A stretch of DNA of 64,000 nt from Rhodocyclus tenuis (GTDB taxonomy: Bacteria > Pseudomonadota > Gammaproteobacteria > Burkholderiales > Rhodocyclaceae): positions 124,001 to 188,000 of the forward strand of contig NZ_JACIGE010000004.1 in NCBI RefSeq assembly GCF_014197755.1, written 5' to 3'. Under the pieces are notes generated by a model. The model worked only from the letters and a program-made list of their open reading frames with translations. It was not told where the DNA came from and did not search any database. A program made the position numbers and the translations under genes. Position 1 is the first letter of the stretch. Each line of letters begins with the position of its first letter. Positions 1 to 13,707 of the stretch are shown one piece after another.

Positions 1-71
1 CCAGTGCGGCGTCATGCCTTGTTCTTCCGCGTCTTCATCTGTGCGCCGCTGCGGGCGGCGCGCTTCATTTC

Positions 72-3000
72 ATGCGTCTGACCAAGCTCAAACTCGCCGG
101 CTTCAAGTCCTTCGTCGACCCCACCACCATCGCCTTGCCGGGGCAGTTGGTCGGCGTCGTTGGTCCCAATGGTTGCGGCAAGTCGAATGTCATGGACGCG
201 GTGCGCTGGGTGCTCGGCGAGTCGAAGGCCTCGGAACTGCGCGGCGAGTCGATGCAGGACGTGATCTTCAACGGCTCGGGCGAGCGCAAGCCGGTGTCGC
301 GCGCCTCGGTCGAGATGATCTTCGACAACTCGCTCGGCCGCGTCGGCGGCCAGTGGTCGCAGTACGCCGACCTCTCGGTCAAGCGCGTGCTGACGCGCGC
401 CGGCCAGTCCGAGTACTACATCAACAACCAGCACGTGCGGCGCAAGGACGTCACCGACCTGTTCCTCGGTACCGGCCTCGGCCCGCGCGCCTACGCCATC
501 ATCGGCCAGGGGATGATCTCGCGCATCATCGAGGCGCGCCCCGACGAGCTGCGCGTCTTCCTCGAGGAAGCGGCCGGCGTCACCAAGTACAAGGAGCGCC
601 GGCGCGAGACCGAGAACCGCATCGCCGACACGCGCGACAACCTGTTGCGCGTCGAGGACATCCGCCAGGAACTCGCCGGCCAGATGGATCGGCTGGAAGC
701 GCAGGCGGCCGTGGCGCGGCAGTACCGGCAGTTCAGCGAGGATCTGGTGCGTCGCCAGCAACTGCTCTGGCTGTTGCGGCGCAACGAGGCACAGGTCGAG
801 CGCGAGCGCCTCGCTGCCGAACTCGGCCGTGCCGCCGCCGATCAGGACGAGCGTGTTGCCGCCTTGCGCCAGACCGAGGCGGTGCTCACCGCAACGCGTG
901 AGGCGGTTTTTGCCGCCAGCGACGCGCTGCAGCAGGCGCAGGCCGGGCTGTTCGAGGCCAACGCCGAAGTGGTGCGCCTCGAGGCCGAAATCCGGCATCG
1001 GCGCGAAGCGCGCCATGAATACGAAAACCGGCTGACGCAGCTGGCCGACGACCGCGAGCACTGGCGCGAACAGGTTGACAAGCTAGCCGCCGACGAAAAA
1101 CGCTGGCGCGGACTGGCCGCTGCTGCTGCCGAGCGCGTCGAGGAAGAATCGATGCGCGTCGAGATGCTGCGCGAGCGCCTGCCGCAGGCCGAGGCTGCCC
1201 ACGCCGCAGCACGCGATCTGGTCGGCCGCGAACGCGCCGGACTGTCGGCGCTGGAACAGCGCCTGCACGTCGAGCAGGCCAACCTTGGTCACGCGCAGCG
1301 CTCGCTGCTCATGCTCGCCGGCCGCCGTGAGCGGCTGCAGCAGGAGCGCGCCGCGCTGCCAACGCCGGACGCCGACGAATATGCGCTGCATCAGGAGATG
1401 CTCGGCGAGCTGAAGCTGCGCGTCAGCGATGCGCAGGACGAACTGGCGGCGTTGCAGCAGCAGCTGCCGCAGCTCGAACAGGCGCGGCGCGCGGCCTTTG
1501 CCACCGTGCAGCAGGCGCAGAAGGAACGCGCCGACACCAGCGCACGCCGCGCCGCGCTCGAACAGCTGCAGCAACGCGTTGCCGGCAGCGGCGACCGTGC
1601 CGGCTGGCTGCGCCGTCACCATCTTGAAGGGCGAGCGCCGCTGTGGAAATCGCTGCACGTCGATGCCGGCTGGGAAGACGCGGTCGAAGCGCTGCTGCGC
1701 GAGCGCCTGTCGGCGATCGTCGCCGATCAGGGCGACGCCGCCTGGGCCAAGGACCGGCCGCCGGCGCGGCTGGCCCTGTTGCTGCCCAGGCAGGCGGCGG
1801 CCGACGAGGCCGATGGTAAGGCGGATGTCGATGCCGAAGGCGCGGCCGGCGCAGTCCGTGAGCCGCTGGCGGCGCATGTCCACTGCACTGATCCGGCGCT
1901 GGCCGGCATCCTCGCCAACTGGCTCGCCGACGTCGGCAGCGCGCCCGACCTGGCAACGGCCCTGGCGCGACGCGCTGCGCTTTCCGGCCGTGCCTGTATC
2001 GTCACGCCGGCCGGCGACATCGTCAGCCAGTCCGGCGTCGTGCTTTTTGCGCCCGACGCCGGTGAACACGGTCTGCTCGAACGGCAGCGCGAGATCGAAG
2101 CGCTGGCCAGACAGCTCGACGAGCGGCAGGCGGCGGTCGAAGCCGCACAGGCGGCGCTGGCCGAAAGCGAAGCGCAGCTGCTCGAAACGCAGCAGTCGGT
2201 ACAGTCCGCGCGCGCGCGGCTCGACCATGCGCAGGACGAAGCGCACGCGCTGCAGGTCGAATCGCTGAAACTGGCGCAGGCAATCGAGCGGCACCGCGAA
2301 CGGCAGGCGCAGATCGACCAGGCGCTCGCCGAAATGGCCGAGGAAGAGGAAGGCGAGCAGGAACGCCGCTTCATCGCCGAACAGGCGATCGACGAAGTGC
2401 GCGCGCAGATGGACGACGCGCAGGCGCTGCTCGACGCGGCGCGCGCCGCCTTCGAAGACGCCGAGCGGCGCTTCCGCGACGAACGCGAACAGGTCGCCGG
2501 CGGCGAACGCGAGTTGCGCGAGGCACAGTTCCGCGAACGCGAGTGCCGCAACAAGCTCGACGAGATCGCCGGTCAGCAGGATCTGGCGCAGACGCAGCTC
2601 GAACGCATCGACGACGAAGTGGCGCGCTGCACCGAAAGCGTCAGCGCGCAGCACGCCGAAGACCTCGAGCCGGCGCTGCAGACAGCGCTGGCCGCGCGCG
2701 TTGCCGCCGAGCATGCGCTGGCTGCGGCGCGCGACGCGCAGGAAGCGGCCACCGGTCGGCAGCGCGAACTTGAAGAGTCGCGGCTCGCCATCGAGCGCAG
2801 TCTCGATCCCTTGCGCGAGCGCATCGGCGAACTGCGCCTCAAGGAGCAGGCCGCCGCGCTCAACGCCGCGCAACTCGCCGAGCAACTGCTCGAATCGGGC
2901 GCCGACGAAGCCGCGCTGCTGCCCGAACTGGCCGGCGCCCGCGCCAACAGTCTGCAGAACACGATCAACCAGCTGCAGAAAGCGATCGACGCGCTTGGCG

Positions 3001-3614
3001 CGGTGAACCTCGCCGCGCTCGACGAACTCGAGGCGGCGCGCGAGCGCAAGGGCTACCTCGACGCGCAGGCGGAAGACCTGACGCAGGCAATGACGACGCT
3101 GGAAAACGCCATCCGCCGCATCGACCGCGAAACGCGCGAACTGCTGCAGAACACCTTCGATTCGGTGAACGCGAGCTTCGGCGAACTGTTCCCGCGTCTG
3201 TTCGGCGGCGGCGAAGCGCGGCTGATCATGACCGGCGACGAAATCCTCGACGCTGGCGTGCAGGTGATGGCGCAACCGCCGGGCAAGAAGAATTCGACGA
3301 TCCAGCTGCTTTCGGGCGGCGAGAAGGCGCTGACCGCCATCGCGCTGGTGTTCGCCATCTTCCGCCTCAACCCGGCGCCGTTCTGCCTGCTTGACGAGGT
3401 CGACGCGCCGCTCGACGATACCAATACCGAACGCTTCTGCGAACTGGTCCGCCACATGTCGTCGCAGACGCAATTCCTGTTTATCAGCCACAACAAGATC
3501 GCGATGGAAATGGCGCAGCAACTCGTCGGAGTGACCATGCAGGAGTCCGGCGTTTCGCGCATCGTCGACGTCGATATCGCCGAAGCCTTGCGCATGCGCG
3601 AGCAGCTTGGCTAG
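72..3614 (+). CDS. smc: Chromosome segregation ATPase SMC
   Basis: Structural maintenance of chromosomes protein, the ATPase of bacterial condensin, which compacts and helps segregate the nucleoid. The 1180-residue length is usual for the family. Walker A GPNGCGKS lies at residues 31-38. Long Arg/Glu/Ala-rich coiled coils flank a hinge at about 505-640. The C-terminal head has the ABC signature LSGGEKALTAIAL near 1080 and Walker B FCLLDEVDAP near 1105. The start ATG is chosen because MRLTKLKLAGFKSF is the canonical SMC beginning. Only 8 bases separate it from the zipA-like gene, so they are probably co-transcribed. The 71 bases upstream hold nothing I can identify. Confidence 0.97.
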   Translation: MRLTKLKLAGFKSFVDPTTIALPGQLVGVVGPNGCGKSNVMDAVRWVLGESKASELRGESMQDVIFNGSGERKPVSRASVEMIFDNSLGRVGGQWSQYADLSVKRVLTRAGQSEYYINNQHVRRKDVTDLFLGTGLGPRAYAIIGQGMISRIIEARPDELRVFLEEAAGVTKYKERRRETENRIADTRDNLLRVEDIRQELAGQMDRLEAQAAVARQYRQFSEDLVRRQQLLWLLRRNEAQVERERLAAELGRAAADQDERVAALRQTEAVLTATREAVFAASDALQQAQAGLFEANAEVVRLEAEIRHRREARHEYENRLTQLADDREHWREQVDKLAADEKRWRGLAAAAAERVEEESMRVEMLRERLPQAEAAHAAARDLVGRERAGLSALEQRLHVEQANLGHAQRSLLMLAGRRERLQQERAALPTPDADEYALHQEMLGELKLRVSDAQDELAALQQQLPQLEQARRAAFATVQQAQKERADTSARRAALEQLQQRVAGSGDRAGWLRRHHLEGRAPLWKSLHVDAGWEDAVEALLRERLSAIVADQGDAAWAKDRPPARLALLLPRQAAADEADGKADVDAEGAAGAVREPLAAHVHCTDPALAGILANWLADVGSAPDLATALARRAALSGRACIVTPAGDIVSQSGVVLFAPDAGEHGLLERQREIEALARQLDERQAAVEAAQAALAESEAQLLETQQSVQSARARLDHAQDEAHALQVESLKLAQAIERHRERQAQIDQALAEMAEEEEGEQERRFIAEQAIDEVRAQMDDAQALLDAARAAFEDAERRFRDEREQVAGGERELREAQFRERECRNKLDEIAGQQDLAQTQLERIDDEVARCTESVSAQHAEDLEPALQTALAARVAAEHALAAARDAQEAATGRQRELEESRLAIERSLDPLRERIGELRLKEQAAALNAAQLAEQLLESGADEAALLPELAGARANSLQNTINQLQKAIDALGAVNLAALDELEAARERKGYLDAQAEDLTQAMTTLENAIRRIDRETRELLQNTFDSVNASFGELFPRLFGGGEARLIMTGDEILDAGVQVMAQPPGKKNSTIQLLSGGEKALTAIALVFAIFRLNPAPFCLLDEVDAPLDDTNTERFCELVRHMSSQTQFLFISHNKIAMEMAQQLVGVTMQESGVSRIVDVDIAEALRMREQLG

Positions 3615-3622
3615 GAGCCGCG

Positions 3623-7610
<3,988 letters not shown>

Positions 7611-7692
7611 AACCGCCGGCAGGGCGCCAAGCCAGGGCGATGGCGCCGCCGCCGGCTCCGATTATCTTCACCACCTCGACTGAGACATTGAT

Positions 7693-8241
7693 ATGGGAAA
7701 CAAGAAGACTCCCGAGGCGATCCTCGCCTCGGCCGAACTGGTTCATTCCGCCGAGACAGTCAGCGCCGCGGTCAGCCGCGTTGCTGCCGAAGTGACGGCG
7801 AAGCTCGCCGACACGCATCCGCTGCTGCTCTGTGTGATGAGCGGCGGCGTGCCCTTCGCCGGCCAGCTGATGACGCAGCTCAACTTTCCGCTCGATTTCG
7901 ATTACCTGCACGTCACGCGCTATGGTCAGGACACGGCCGGTGGCGCGCTGTCCTGGCGCGCCGCGCCGTGGACGCCGGTGAAGGGGCGTACCGTGCTCAT
8001 CGTCGACGACATTCTTGACGAAGGGCTGACCCTCGCCGCGGTGCGCGAGCGCATGCTGCAACTCGGGGCGACCGCGTGCTACACGGCGGTGGCGACGGAA
8101 AAGGAAAACGGCAAGGACAAGCCGATCCGCGCCGATTTCGTCGCGCTGAGCGTTCCCGATCGCTTCGTTTTCGGCTATGGCATGGATGCCTACGGTCACT
8201 GGCGCAATCTGCCGGCGATCTACGCGATGGGAGACGACTGA
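7693..8241 (+). CDS. hpt: Hypoxanthine-guanine phosphoribosyltransferase
   Basis: Purine salvage enzyme that joins hypoxanthine or guanine to PRPP, giving IMP or GMP. At 182 residues it has family length. The PRPP-binding loop is VLIVDDILDEGLTL (about residues 100-113), and the N-terminal MSGGVPFAGQLM segment matches the substrate and pyrophosphate loop. Its stop is one base before the start of the next gene, another purine-related enzyme, so the two form a tight salvage operon. Exact base preference (hypoxanthine versus guanine) cannot be read from the sequence. Confidence 0.9.
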   Translation: MGNKKTPEAILASAELVHSAETVSAAVSRVAAEVTAKLADTHPLLLCVMSGGVPFAGQLMTQLNFPLDFDYLHVTRYGQDTAGGALSWRAAPWTPVKGRTVLIVDDILDEGLTLAAVRERMLQLGATACYTAVATEKENGKDKPIRADFVALSVPDRFVFGYGMDAYGHWRNLPAIYAMGDD

Positions 8242-8242
8242 G

Positions 8243-8998
8243 ATGCTGGCAATCATTGGTGGCAGCGGCCTGACGCAATTCGCGCATCTTGGCGTTTCGC
8301 GCCGTGAAGTCGTGCGCACGCCTTACGGCGAGCCTTCGGGTGCGATCACTTTCGGCGAGCTGCGCGGGCAGTCGGTGGCCTTCCTCGCCCGTCACGGTTA
8401 CGGGCACACGATCCCGCCGCACGAGATCAACTATCGCGCCAACCTGTGGGCGCTGCGCGAATGCGGCGCGCGCGGCATCATCGCGGTCGCCTCGGTCGGC
8501 AGCATCCGTCCCGACCTGAAGCCCGGCGACATCGTCATTCCGCACCAGATCATTGACTACACCTGGGGGCGCAAGTCGACCTTCCATGAGGGCACCGACT
8601 GCACGGTGACGCACATCGACTTCACCGAGCCTTACGATCGCGATCTGCGTGCGCGCCTGATCGCCGCCGCTGCCGCGGTCGGCGTTGACGCCAGCGACTC
8701 GGGCGTCTATGCGGCAACGCAGGGCCCGCGTCTGGAATCCGCTGCCGAAATCAACCGCTACGAGCGTGATGGCGCCGATCTGGTCGGCATGACCGGCATG
8801 CCGGAAGCGGCGCTGGCGCGCGAACTTGATCTGCCGTACGCGGCGATCAACGTCGTCGCCAATCTGGCTGCCGGTCGCGGCGACAGCAGTGAAGGCATCA
8901 GTTTCGAAGCCATCCAGGCCGTGCTCGAAGTGTCGATGGGGCAGGTGCGCGCGATCATCGAACACATGGTTGCCGGCGAAGCGCCGCTCGGCGCCTGA
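8243..8998 (+). CDS. S-methyl-5'-thioinosine (or thioadenosine) phosphorylase
   Basis: PNP/UDP phosphorylase-superfamily enzyme (251 residues) that cleaves methylthio-nucleosides with phosphate to give a free base and methylthioribose-1-phosphate. Landmarks are the N-terminal LAIIGGSGLTQF, the phosphate/base-site RHGYGHTIPPHEINYRAN, VGSIRPDLKPGDIV and MTGMPEAALAREL. The segment QIIDYTWGRKSTF resembles the methylthioinosine phosphorylases described in pseudomonads more than mammalian-type MTA phosphorylase. That fits its one-base spacing from hpt, since hypoxanthine released here is the neighbour's substrate. Substrate choice is inference. The start is the ATG right after the hpt stop. Confidence 0.85.
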   Translation: MLAIIGGSGLTQFAHLGVSRREVVRTPYGEPSGAITFGELRGQSVAFLARHGYGHTIPPHEINYRANLWALRECGARGIIAVASVGSIRPDLKPGDIVIPHQIIDYTWGRKSTFHEGTDCTVTHIDFTEPYDRDLRARLIAAAAAVGVDASDSGVYAATQGPRLESAAEINRYERDGADLVGMTGMPEAALARELDLPYAAINVVANLAAGRGDSSEGISFEAIQAVLEVSMGQVRAIIEHMVAGEAPLGA

Positions 8999-9143
8999 TT
9001 TTGCTGGCGGGGGGCGGCTTGCGCTCGGTTCCCGCCAGCGCTTCGATCGCGGGGCCGCTTGCTGTCGGGTGGCCTGGCGTCGCTTTGCCAAAGTGGATCA
9101 CGGTGCGGCAGGCACCAGCGCGCCAGCCGGATCGGCGCGGCCG

Positions 9144-11720
9144 CTAGATGCGCAGCTGGTCGACGAGGTCGGTTTCCAGACGGATGCGGCCGCTGCTCTC
9201 ACTGAGGTCGCCGCCACTGACCAGGAAAGTATCCTCGACGCGCTCGCCGAGCGTCGAAATCTTTGCCGTGTGCAACTGCGCGCCGTGTGCGGCGAGCGTC
9301 ATCGCCACGCCGTAGAGCAGCCCCGGCCGGTCGGCGGCACTGATCGACAGGATGTAGCGCGCGCCACGGTCGTCGGCCTTGATGCCGACGCTCGGTTCGA
9401 TCGGGAAATGCCGGACCTGCCGCGAAACACGCCCCGACGCCGGTGCCTCGGGTGGTCGCTGCACGAGCAGCAGCGCCGCCAGCTCGTGCTCGATGTAACC
9501 GATCATCTCGCGGTCGCTGTCCCGGCCGCTGACGTCCTGCATGATGAAGCTGTCGAGCGCGTAGCCGTGGCGGGTGGTGTGGATCTTGGCGTCGAGAATC
9601 GTATAGCCGGCGCGGGCAAAGAAGCCGACCAGCCGCGCGAACAGATCGGGCTGGTCGTGCGTGTAGACCATCACTTCCAGTCCGACGCCTTGCGCATTCA
9701 GGCGCGCCTTGACCACCGGCTTGTGCTCGTCGATGCGGTAATGCAGCGAGCGCGTGTGCCAGGCAATTTCGTCCGAGGAATGGCGCAGGAAATAAACGGT
9801 GTCGAGCTGTTTCCACAGGCGCTCGTGCACCGTGTCGGAGAGGGCGAAGTAGCGCAGCAGACGCATTGCGTCCTGTTGCCTTTCCTCGATGATGCCCTGC
9901 GCCGGTCGGGCTTCACCGCCGTTGGCCAGCAGTTTGCGTGTGGCACTGTAGAGCTCTTCCAGCAGCTGGCCTTTCCAGGCGTTCCAGACCTTCGGGCTGG
10001 TGCCGCGGATGTCGGCGACGGTAAACAGATAGAGCGCCGTCAGATGCCGTTCGTCGCCGACGACGGCGGCGAAGGCGGCGACCGTATCGGGGTCGGAGAC
10101 ATCCTGTTTTTGCGCCACGTGCGACATCAGCAGATGCCGGCGCACGATCCAGACGATCAGCTCGCTGTCTTCCGGGCCAAGGCCGTGACGATCGCAGAAC
10201 TCCTGTGCGTCAACCGTGCCGAGTTCGGAATGGTCGCCGCCACGGCCTTTGGCGATATCGTGGAAGAGGGCGGCGATGTAGAGCAGCCAGGGGCGCTCGA
10301 AGTCGCTGATCAGGCGGCTGCACACCGGGTATTCATGCGCGAACTCGTGCATGGTGAAGCGGCGCAGGTTGCGGATCACCTGCATGATGTGCTGATCGAC
10401 GGTGTAGACGTGAAACAGGTCGTGCTGCATCTGGCCGACGATCTGGCCGAAATTCGGCAGGTAGCGCCCAAGCACGCCGAGCCGGTTCATGCGCCGCAAC
10501 TCGTGCACCAGTCCGCGCGGCTGCTGGAATATCTGCAGGAAGTTGGCGCGGTTGTGCGCATCGGCGCGGAAGTGTTCGTCGATCAGCTCGTTGGCGCGCC
10601 ACAGCGCACGTAGCGTACGTGCCGTCATCGCCTGCAGCTCGGCGTGCTGCTCCATGAGCAGGAAACTCTCAAGGATCGCGCCCGGCGTTTCGTCGAAAAC
10701 AGCTTCATGCACGATGTCGAGCAAATCACCGCGCGCCTGGAAACGCGCGTTGATCGGCTGCGGCGTCTGTTCCACAGCCGGCAGCAGTACGGCGGCGAGG
10801 TTGAGCAGCAGGATGGTGTTGAGTTGGGTGACGTTCTTCGCCGTGCGGTAATACGCCTGCATCAGCTCTTCGCTCGGGCGCCGTGTCGCCGAGCCGCTGA
10901 AACCGAGTTCGCCGGCCAGCGCAGTCTGGTAGTCGAAGAGCAGGCGGTCTTCGCGCCGGCCGAGTTGCAGGTGCAGGTGGATGCGCAGGCGGCGCAGGAA
11001 ACCTTCGCAGCGTTCCAGCCGGCGTTCTTCCTCGCGCGTGATCAGGCCGTGCCGTTCGAGTTCGCGCCAGTGGCCGCCGTAGCCGGCCGCCTGCGTGATC
11101 CACAGGATCATCTGCAGGTCGCGCAGTCCGCCGGGGCTTTCCTTGCAGTTCGGTTCAAGGCTGTACGGCGTCTCCTGGAAGCGCTGGTAGCGTTCTTCCT
11201 GCTCGAGACGCTTGGCGCGGAAGAAGGCAGGCAGATCAAGCGCGTTGGCGAAGTGCTCGCGGAACTCGCCGAACAAGGTTTCGTCGCCGCTGAGCAGGCG
11301 CGCTTCGATCAGGGCGGTGCGCACGGTGACGTCGGCTGCCGCTTCGGCCAGACATTCGTCGAGCGTACGGACGCTGTGCCCGATTTCAAGGCCGATGTCC
11401 CAGAAGAAACCGACCAGACGTTCGATCTGCGCCTGCAGGTCGGCGTCGGGCGTTTCCGGCAGGAGCAGCAGCAGATCAATGTCGGAGGCCGGGTACAGCT
11501 CGCCCCGGCCGTAGCCGCCGACGGCGATCAAGGCCAGTGAGGCGGGCAGTTCCAGTTCGTGCCATAGGTCGCGGAGAATGTCGTCGACCAGCCGGCAGCG
11601 CCGTTGCAGCAGGCGCCGCGCGTCGTTATCGACACGAAAGCGCTCGCAGATGATCTGCTGGCCTTCACGCAGGCGCGCTTTGTAACGCGGCAGCGGGACT
11701 TGCCGCGACGGCTGGTTCAT
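9144..11720 (-). CDS. glnD: PII uridylyltransferase / uridylyl-removing enzyme GlnD
   Basis: Bifunctional nitrogen sensor that adds UMP to PII proteins under nitrogen limitation and removes it under glutamine excess. 858 residues, the usual length. The nucleotidyltransferase motif [15 protein letters not shown] is at 68-82 with its metal-binding Asp pair. The HD hydrolase domain has [17 protein letters not shown] near 485. Two ACT domains, expected to bind glutamine, fill the C-terminus from about 690 on. It lies 13 bases downstream of map on the same strand and is probably read from the map promoter. It converges with the phosphorylase gene across a 145-base gap. Confidence 0.97.
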   Translation of the reverse strand: MNQPSRQVPLPRYKARLREGQQIICERFRVDNDARRLLQRRCRLVDDILRDLWHELELPASLALIAVGGYGRGELYPASDIDLLLLLPETPDADLQAQIERLVGFFWDIGLEIGHSVRTLDECLAEAAADVTVRTALIEARLLSGDETLFGEFREHFANALDLPAFFRAKRLEQEERYQRFQETPYSLEPNCKESPGGLRDLQMILWITQAAGYGGHWRELERHGLITREEERRLERCEGFLRRLRIHLHLQLGRREDRLLFDYQTALAGELGFSGSATRRPSEELMQAYYRTAKNVTQLNTILLLNLAAVLLPAVEQTPQPINARFQARGDLLDIVHEAVFDETPGAILESFLLMEQHAELQAMTARTLRALWRANELIDEHFRADAHNRANFLQIFQQPRGLVHELRRMNRLGVLGRYLPNFGQIVGQMQHDLFHVYTVDQHIMQVIRNLRRFTMHEFAHEYPVCSRLISDFERPWLLYIAALFHDIAKGRGGDHSELGTVDAQEFCDRHGLGPEDSELIVWIVRRHLLMSHVAQKQDVSDPDTVAAFAAVVGDERHLTALYLFTVADIRGTSPKVWNAWKGQLLEELYSATRKLLANGGEARPAQGIIEERQQDAMRLLRYFALSDTVHERLWKQLDTVYFLRHSSDEIAWHTRSLHYRIDEHKPVVKARLNAQGVGLEVMVYTHDQPDLFARLVGFFARAGYTILDAKIHTTRHGYALDSFIMQDVSGRDSDREMIGYIEHELAALLLVQRPPEAPASGRVSRQVRHFPIEPSVGIKADDRGARYILSISAADRPGLLYGVAMTLAAHGAQLHTAKISTLGERVEDTFLVSGGDLSESSGRIRLETDLVDQLRI

Positions 11721-11733
11721 GCTCGGGGCGTTT

Positions 11734-12531
11734 TCAGAGTCCGTCGGGCTTGGCGCGAGCGCCGGCGGACAGGGTCAGCGGCTCAAAACCGGTCTCGGTG
11801 ACCAGGATCGTGTGTTCCCATTGCGCCGACAGGCTGTGATCCTTGGTGACGACCGTCCAGCCATCGCCGAGCTGGCGTATCGCCGCCTTGCCGGCGTTGA
11901 TCATCGGTTCGACGGTGAAGATCATCCCCGGCTGCAGCACCGGTCCGGTACCCGCCTTGCCGTAATGCAGCACCTGCGGGTCTTCGTGGAAGCGAGCGCC
12001 GATACCATGGCCGCAAAACTCACGCACCACCGAAAAGCCGGCTTTCTCCGCATGGCGCTGGATGGTGGCACCAATGTCGCCGAGATGCGCGCCCGGTCGC
12101 ACGCAGCTGATGCCCAGCCACATGCACTCAAAAGCAACTTCGCACAGGCGGCGGGCAATGATCGAGGGCTCGCCGATGATGAACATGCGGCTGCTGTCGC
12201 CGTGGTAACCGTCCTTGATCACCGTGATGTCGAGATTGATGATGTCGCCGTTCTTCAGCTGCCGATCACCCGGGATGCCGTGGCAGACCTGATGGTTGAT
12301 CGAAGTGCAGATCGACTTGGGGTAGGGCGAGTAGCCGGGCGGCGCGTAATTCAACGGCGCCGGGATCGAGCCCTGCACCTTGACCATGTATTCGTGGCAG
12401 AGTCGGTCGATTTCACCGGTGGTGACGCCTGCCGTGACGAAGGGGGTGATGTAGTCGAGGACTTCCCCGGTCAGGCGTCCGGCGACCCGCATCTTTTCGA
12501 TTTCGGCGGGGGTCTTGATCAGAATGCTCAT
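11734..12531 (-). CDS. map: Methionine aminopeptidase, type I
   Basis: Removes the initiator methionine from new proteins whose second residue is small. The 265-residue product has the five metal ligands of the pita-bread fold in [17 protein letters not shown] (two Asp), [14 protein letters not shown] (His), FTVEPMIN (Glu) and the later WEHTILVTE (Glu). The start was set at [15 protein letters not shown], the conserved N-terminus. The frame remains open upstream but codes for nothing recognisable. It is divergent from rpsB, a classic arrangement, and heads a map-glnD unit. A sigma-70-like promoter lies just upstream. Confidence 0.97.
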   Translation of the reverse strand: MSILIKTPAEIEKMRVAGRLTGEVLDYITPFVTAGVTTGEIDRLCHEYMVKVQGSIPAPLNYAPPGYSPYPKSICTSINHQVCHGIPGDRQLKNGDIINLDITVIKDGYHGDSSRMFIIGEPSIIARRLCEVAFECMWLGISCVRPGAHLGDIGATIQRHAEKAGFSVVREFCGHGIGARFHEDPQVLHYGKAGTGPVLQPGMIFTVEPMINAGKAAIRQLGDGWTVVTKDHSLSAQWEHTILVTETGFEPLTLSAGARAKPDGL

Positions 12532-12557
12532 TTTTTGCGGCCAGTACGAAAGGGCGA

Positions 12558-12586
12558 AGGATAATGTAAGGGAGAAGGCAAGGCAA
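12558..12586 (-). promoter_or_regulatory. Candidate sigma-70 promoter for map-glnD
   Basis: Read on the minus strand, TTGCCT and TATCCT are separated by 17 bases, with the -10 about 27 bases before the map start codon. This is a sequence match only. Confidence 0.45.
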
Positions 12587-12634
12587 TTTTGGTCGTGAGC
12601 AGGCGCTTGCGCGGACTCTTCCGTGCTTTCGGGT

Positions 12635-12664
12635 TTGAACTGGTAGTCTTCCCGGTGGTATACT
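12635..12664 (+). promoter_or_regulatory. Candidate sigma-70 promoter for the rpsB operon
   Basis: TTGAAC and TATACT are separated by 18 bases. This leaves an untranslated leader of roughly 175 bases before rpsB, which is long and matches the idea of S2 autoregulation. The 317-base gap between map and rpsB otherwise holds the map promoter and the leader hairpins listed separately. Confidence 0.5.
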
Positions 12665-12784
12665 CGCCGGGTTTTGCCGGCACCCCGTCGGTGAAATCGA
12701 CTGCGCACCATGTCGGTGCGCGGGCGCCGCGATGGAAATTTCCGTCGAAGCGTCTATCTCGCACGCTCGTCTATTCAAGGGTGT

Positions 12785-12824
12785 CCGCCGTTTTGTCGGC
12801 GGGCTGCAGCTGGATGAGCGGCGG
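12785..12824 (+). promoter_or_regulatory. rpsB leader hairpin with alternative partner
   Basis: CCGCCG (12785-12790) can pair with CGGCGG at 12797-12802 across a TTTTGT loop, or with a second CGGCGG at 12819-12824, closer to the GGAG ribosome site at 12837. Competing stems just before a ribosomal protein gene suggest translational or transcriptional autoregulation by S2. This is inference. Confidence 0.4.
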
Positions 12825-12848
12825 TTCAACCCTTATGGAGTTATCTGT

Positions 12849-13592
12849 ATGTCCACGACCATGCGTCAAATGCTGGAAGCCGGTGTCCACTTCGGTCACC
12901 AGACCCGTTTCTGGAATCCGAAGATGGCGCAGTACATCTTCGGTGCGCGCAACAAGATCCACATCGTCAACCTGGAAAAGACGCTTGCCAAGTACGACGA
13001 AGCAATGGCTTTCGTGCGCAAGCTGTCAGCCAACAAGGGCACCATCCTCTTCGTCGGTACCAAGCGCCAGGCGCGCGAGATCGTCGCCGAAGAAGCTTTC
13101 CGCTCCGGCTCGCCTTTCGTCGACCAGCGCTGGCTGGGCGGCATGCTGACCAACTTCAAGACGGTCAAGCAGTCGATCAAGCGCGTCAAGGAAATGGAAG
13201 CACAGGTTGAAGACGGTTCGATCGAGCGTCTGGGCAAGAAGGAAGCCCTGGTGCACCAGCGCGAACTCGAAAAGCTGCAGAAGTCGATCGGCGGCATCAA
13301 GGAAATGAACACGCTGCCCGACGCGCTGTTCGTCATCGACGTCGGCTACCACAAGATCGCCATCACCGAAGCGAAGAAGCTCGGCATTCCGGTGATCGCC
13401 GTGGTTGATACCAACCATTCGCCCGAAGGCATCGACTACGTCATTCCGGGCAACGATGACTCGTCGCGTGCCATCCGTCTGTACGCCCGCGGCGTCGCCG
13501 ACTCGATCCTCGAAGGCCGCAGTCTGGTCGTTCAGGAAATCCTGGCTGGCGAAGGCGACGAGTTCGTCGAAGTCGTCGAAGTGGCCGAATAA
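12849..13592 (+). CDS. rpsB: 30S ribosomal protein S2
   Basis: Small-subunit ribosomal protein needed late in 30S assembly. The 247 residues start [19 protein letters not shown] and carry the S2 signatures RFWNPKM and [19 protein letters not shown], plus an acidic C-terminus. The start ATG has GGAG eight bases upstream, and the in-frame extension upstream has no family similarity. It is first in the rpsB-tsf-pyrH-frr cluster and is preceded by a long structured leader. Confidence 0.98.
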   Translation: MSTTMRQMLEAGVHFGHQTRFWNPKMAQYIFGARNKIHIVNLEKTLAKYDEAMAFVRKLSANKGTILFVGTKRQAREIVAEEAFRSGSPFVDQRWLGGMLTNFKTVKQSIKRVKEMEAQVEDGSIERLGKKEALVHQRELEKLQKSIGGIKEMNTLPDALFVIDVGYHKIAITEAKKLGIPVIAVVDTNHSPEGIDYVIPGNDDSSRAIRLYARGVADSILEGRSLVVQEILAGEGDEFVEVVEVAE

Positions 13593-13665
13593 GCTTTGCT
13601 TCGGGAATCGGTGGCTGCGCAATCCCGCTGGCGGGTGCGCGGCGACCGCTGATGTTTGAATCTGG

Positions 13666-13688
13666 CGCGGCCGGCGATCCCGGCCGCG
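13666..13688 (+). terminator. rpsB-tsf intergenic hairpin, possible attenuator
   Basis: Perfect nine-base stem CGCGGCCGG / CCGGCCGCG with the five-base loop CGATC. It sits in the 115-base gap between rpsB and tsf, about 20 bases before the tsf start. There is no T tract after it, so it is more likely a partial attenuator, RNA-processing stop or stability hairpin than a full terminator. Confidence 0.5.
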
Positions 13689-13707
13689 TGCGCAAGTGGA
13701 GAAGAAA

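Noticed and set aside
1083-3521. 812-codon open frame antisense to smc
   Set aside because: High GC with strong third-position bias opens the opposite frame; composition lacks a protein signature, and the sense strand is a clear SMC protein.
9003-9039. GCTGGCGGG / CCCGCCAGC inverted repeat between the phosphorylase and glnD
   Set aside because: A stem is possible, but the loop is 19 bases and no T run follows on either strand, so I do not call a terminator.
8826-10613. 595-codon plus-strand frame across the phosphorylase end and glnD
   Set aside because: Antisense to glnD, which has full-length family motifs.
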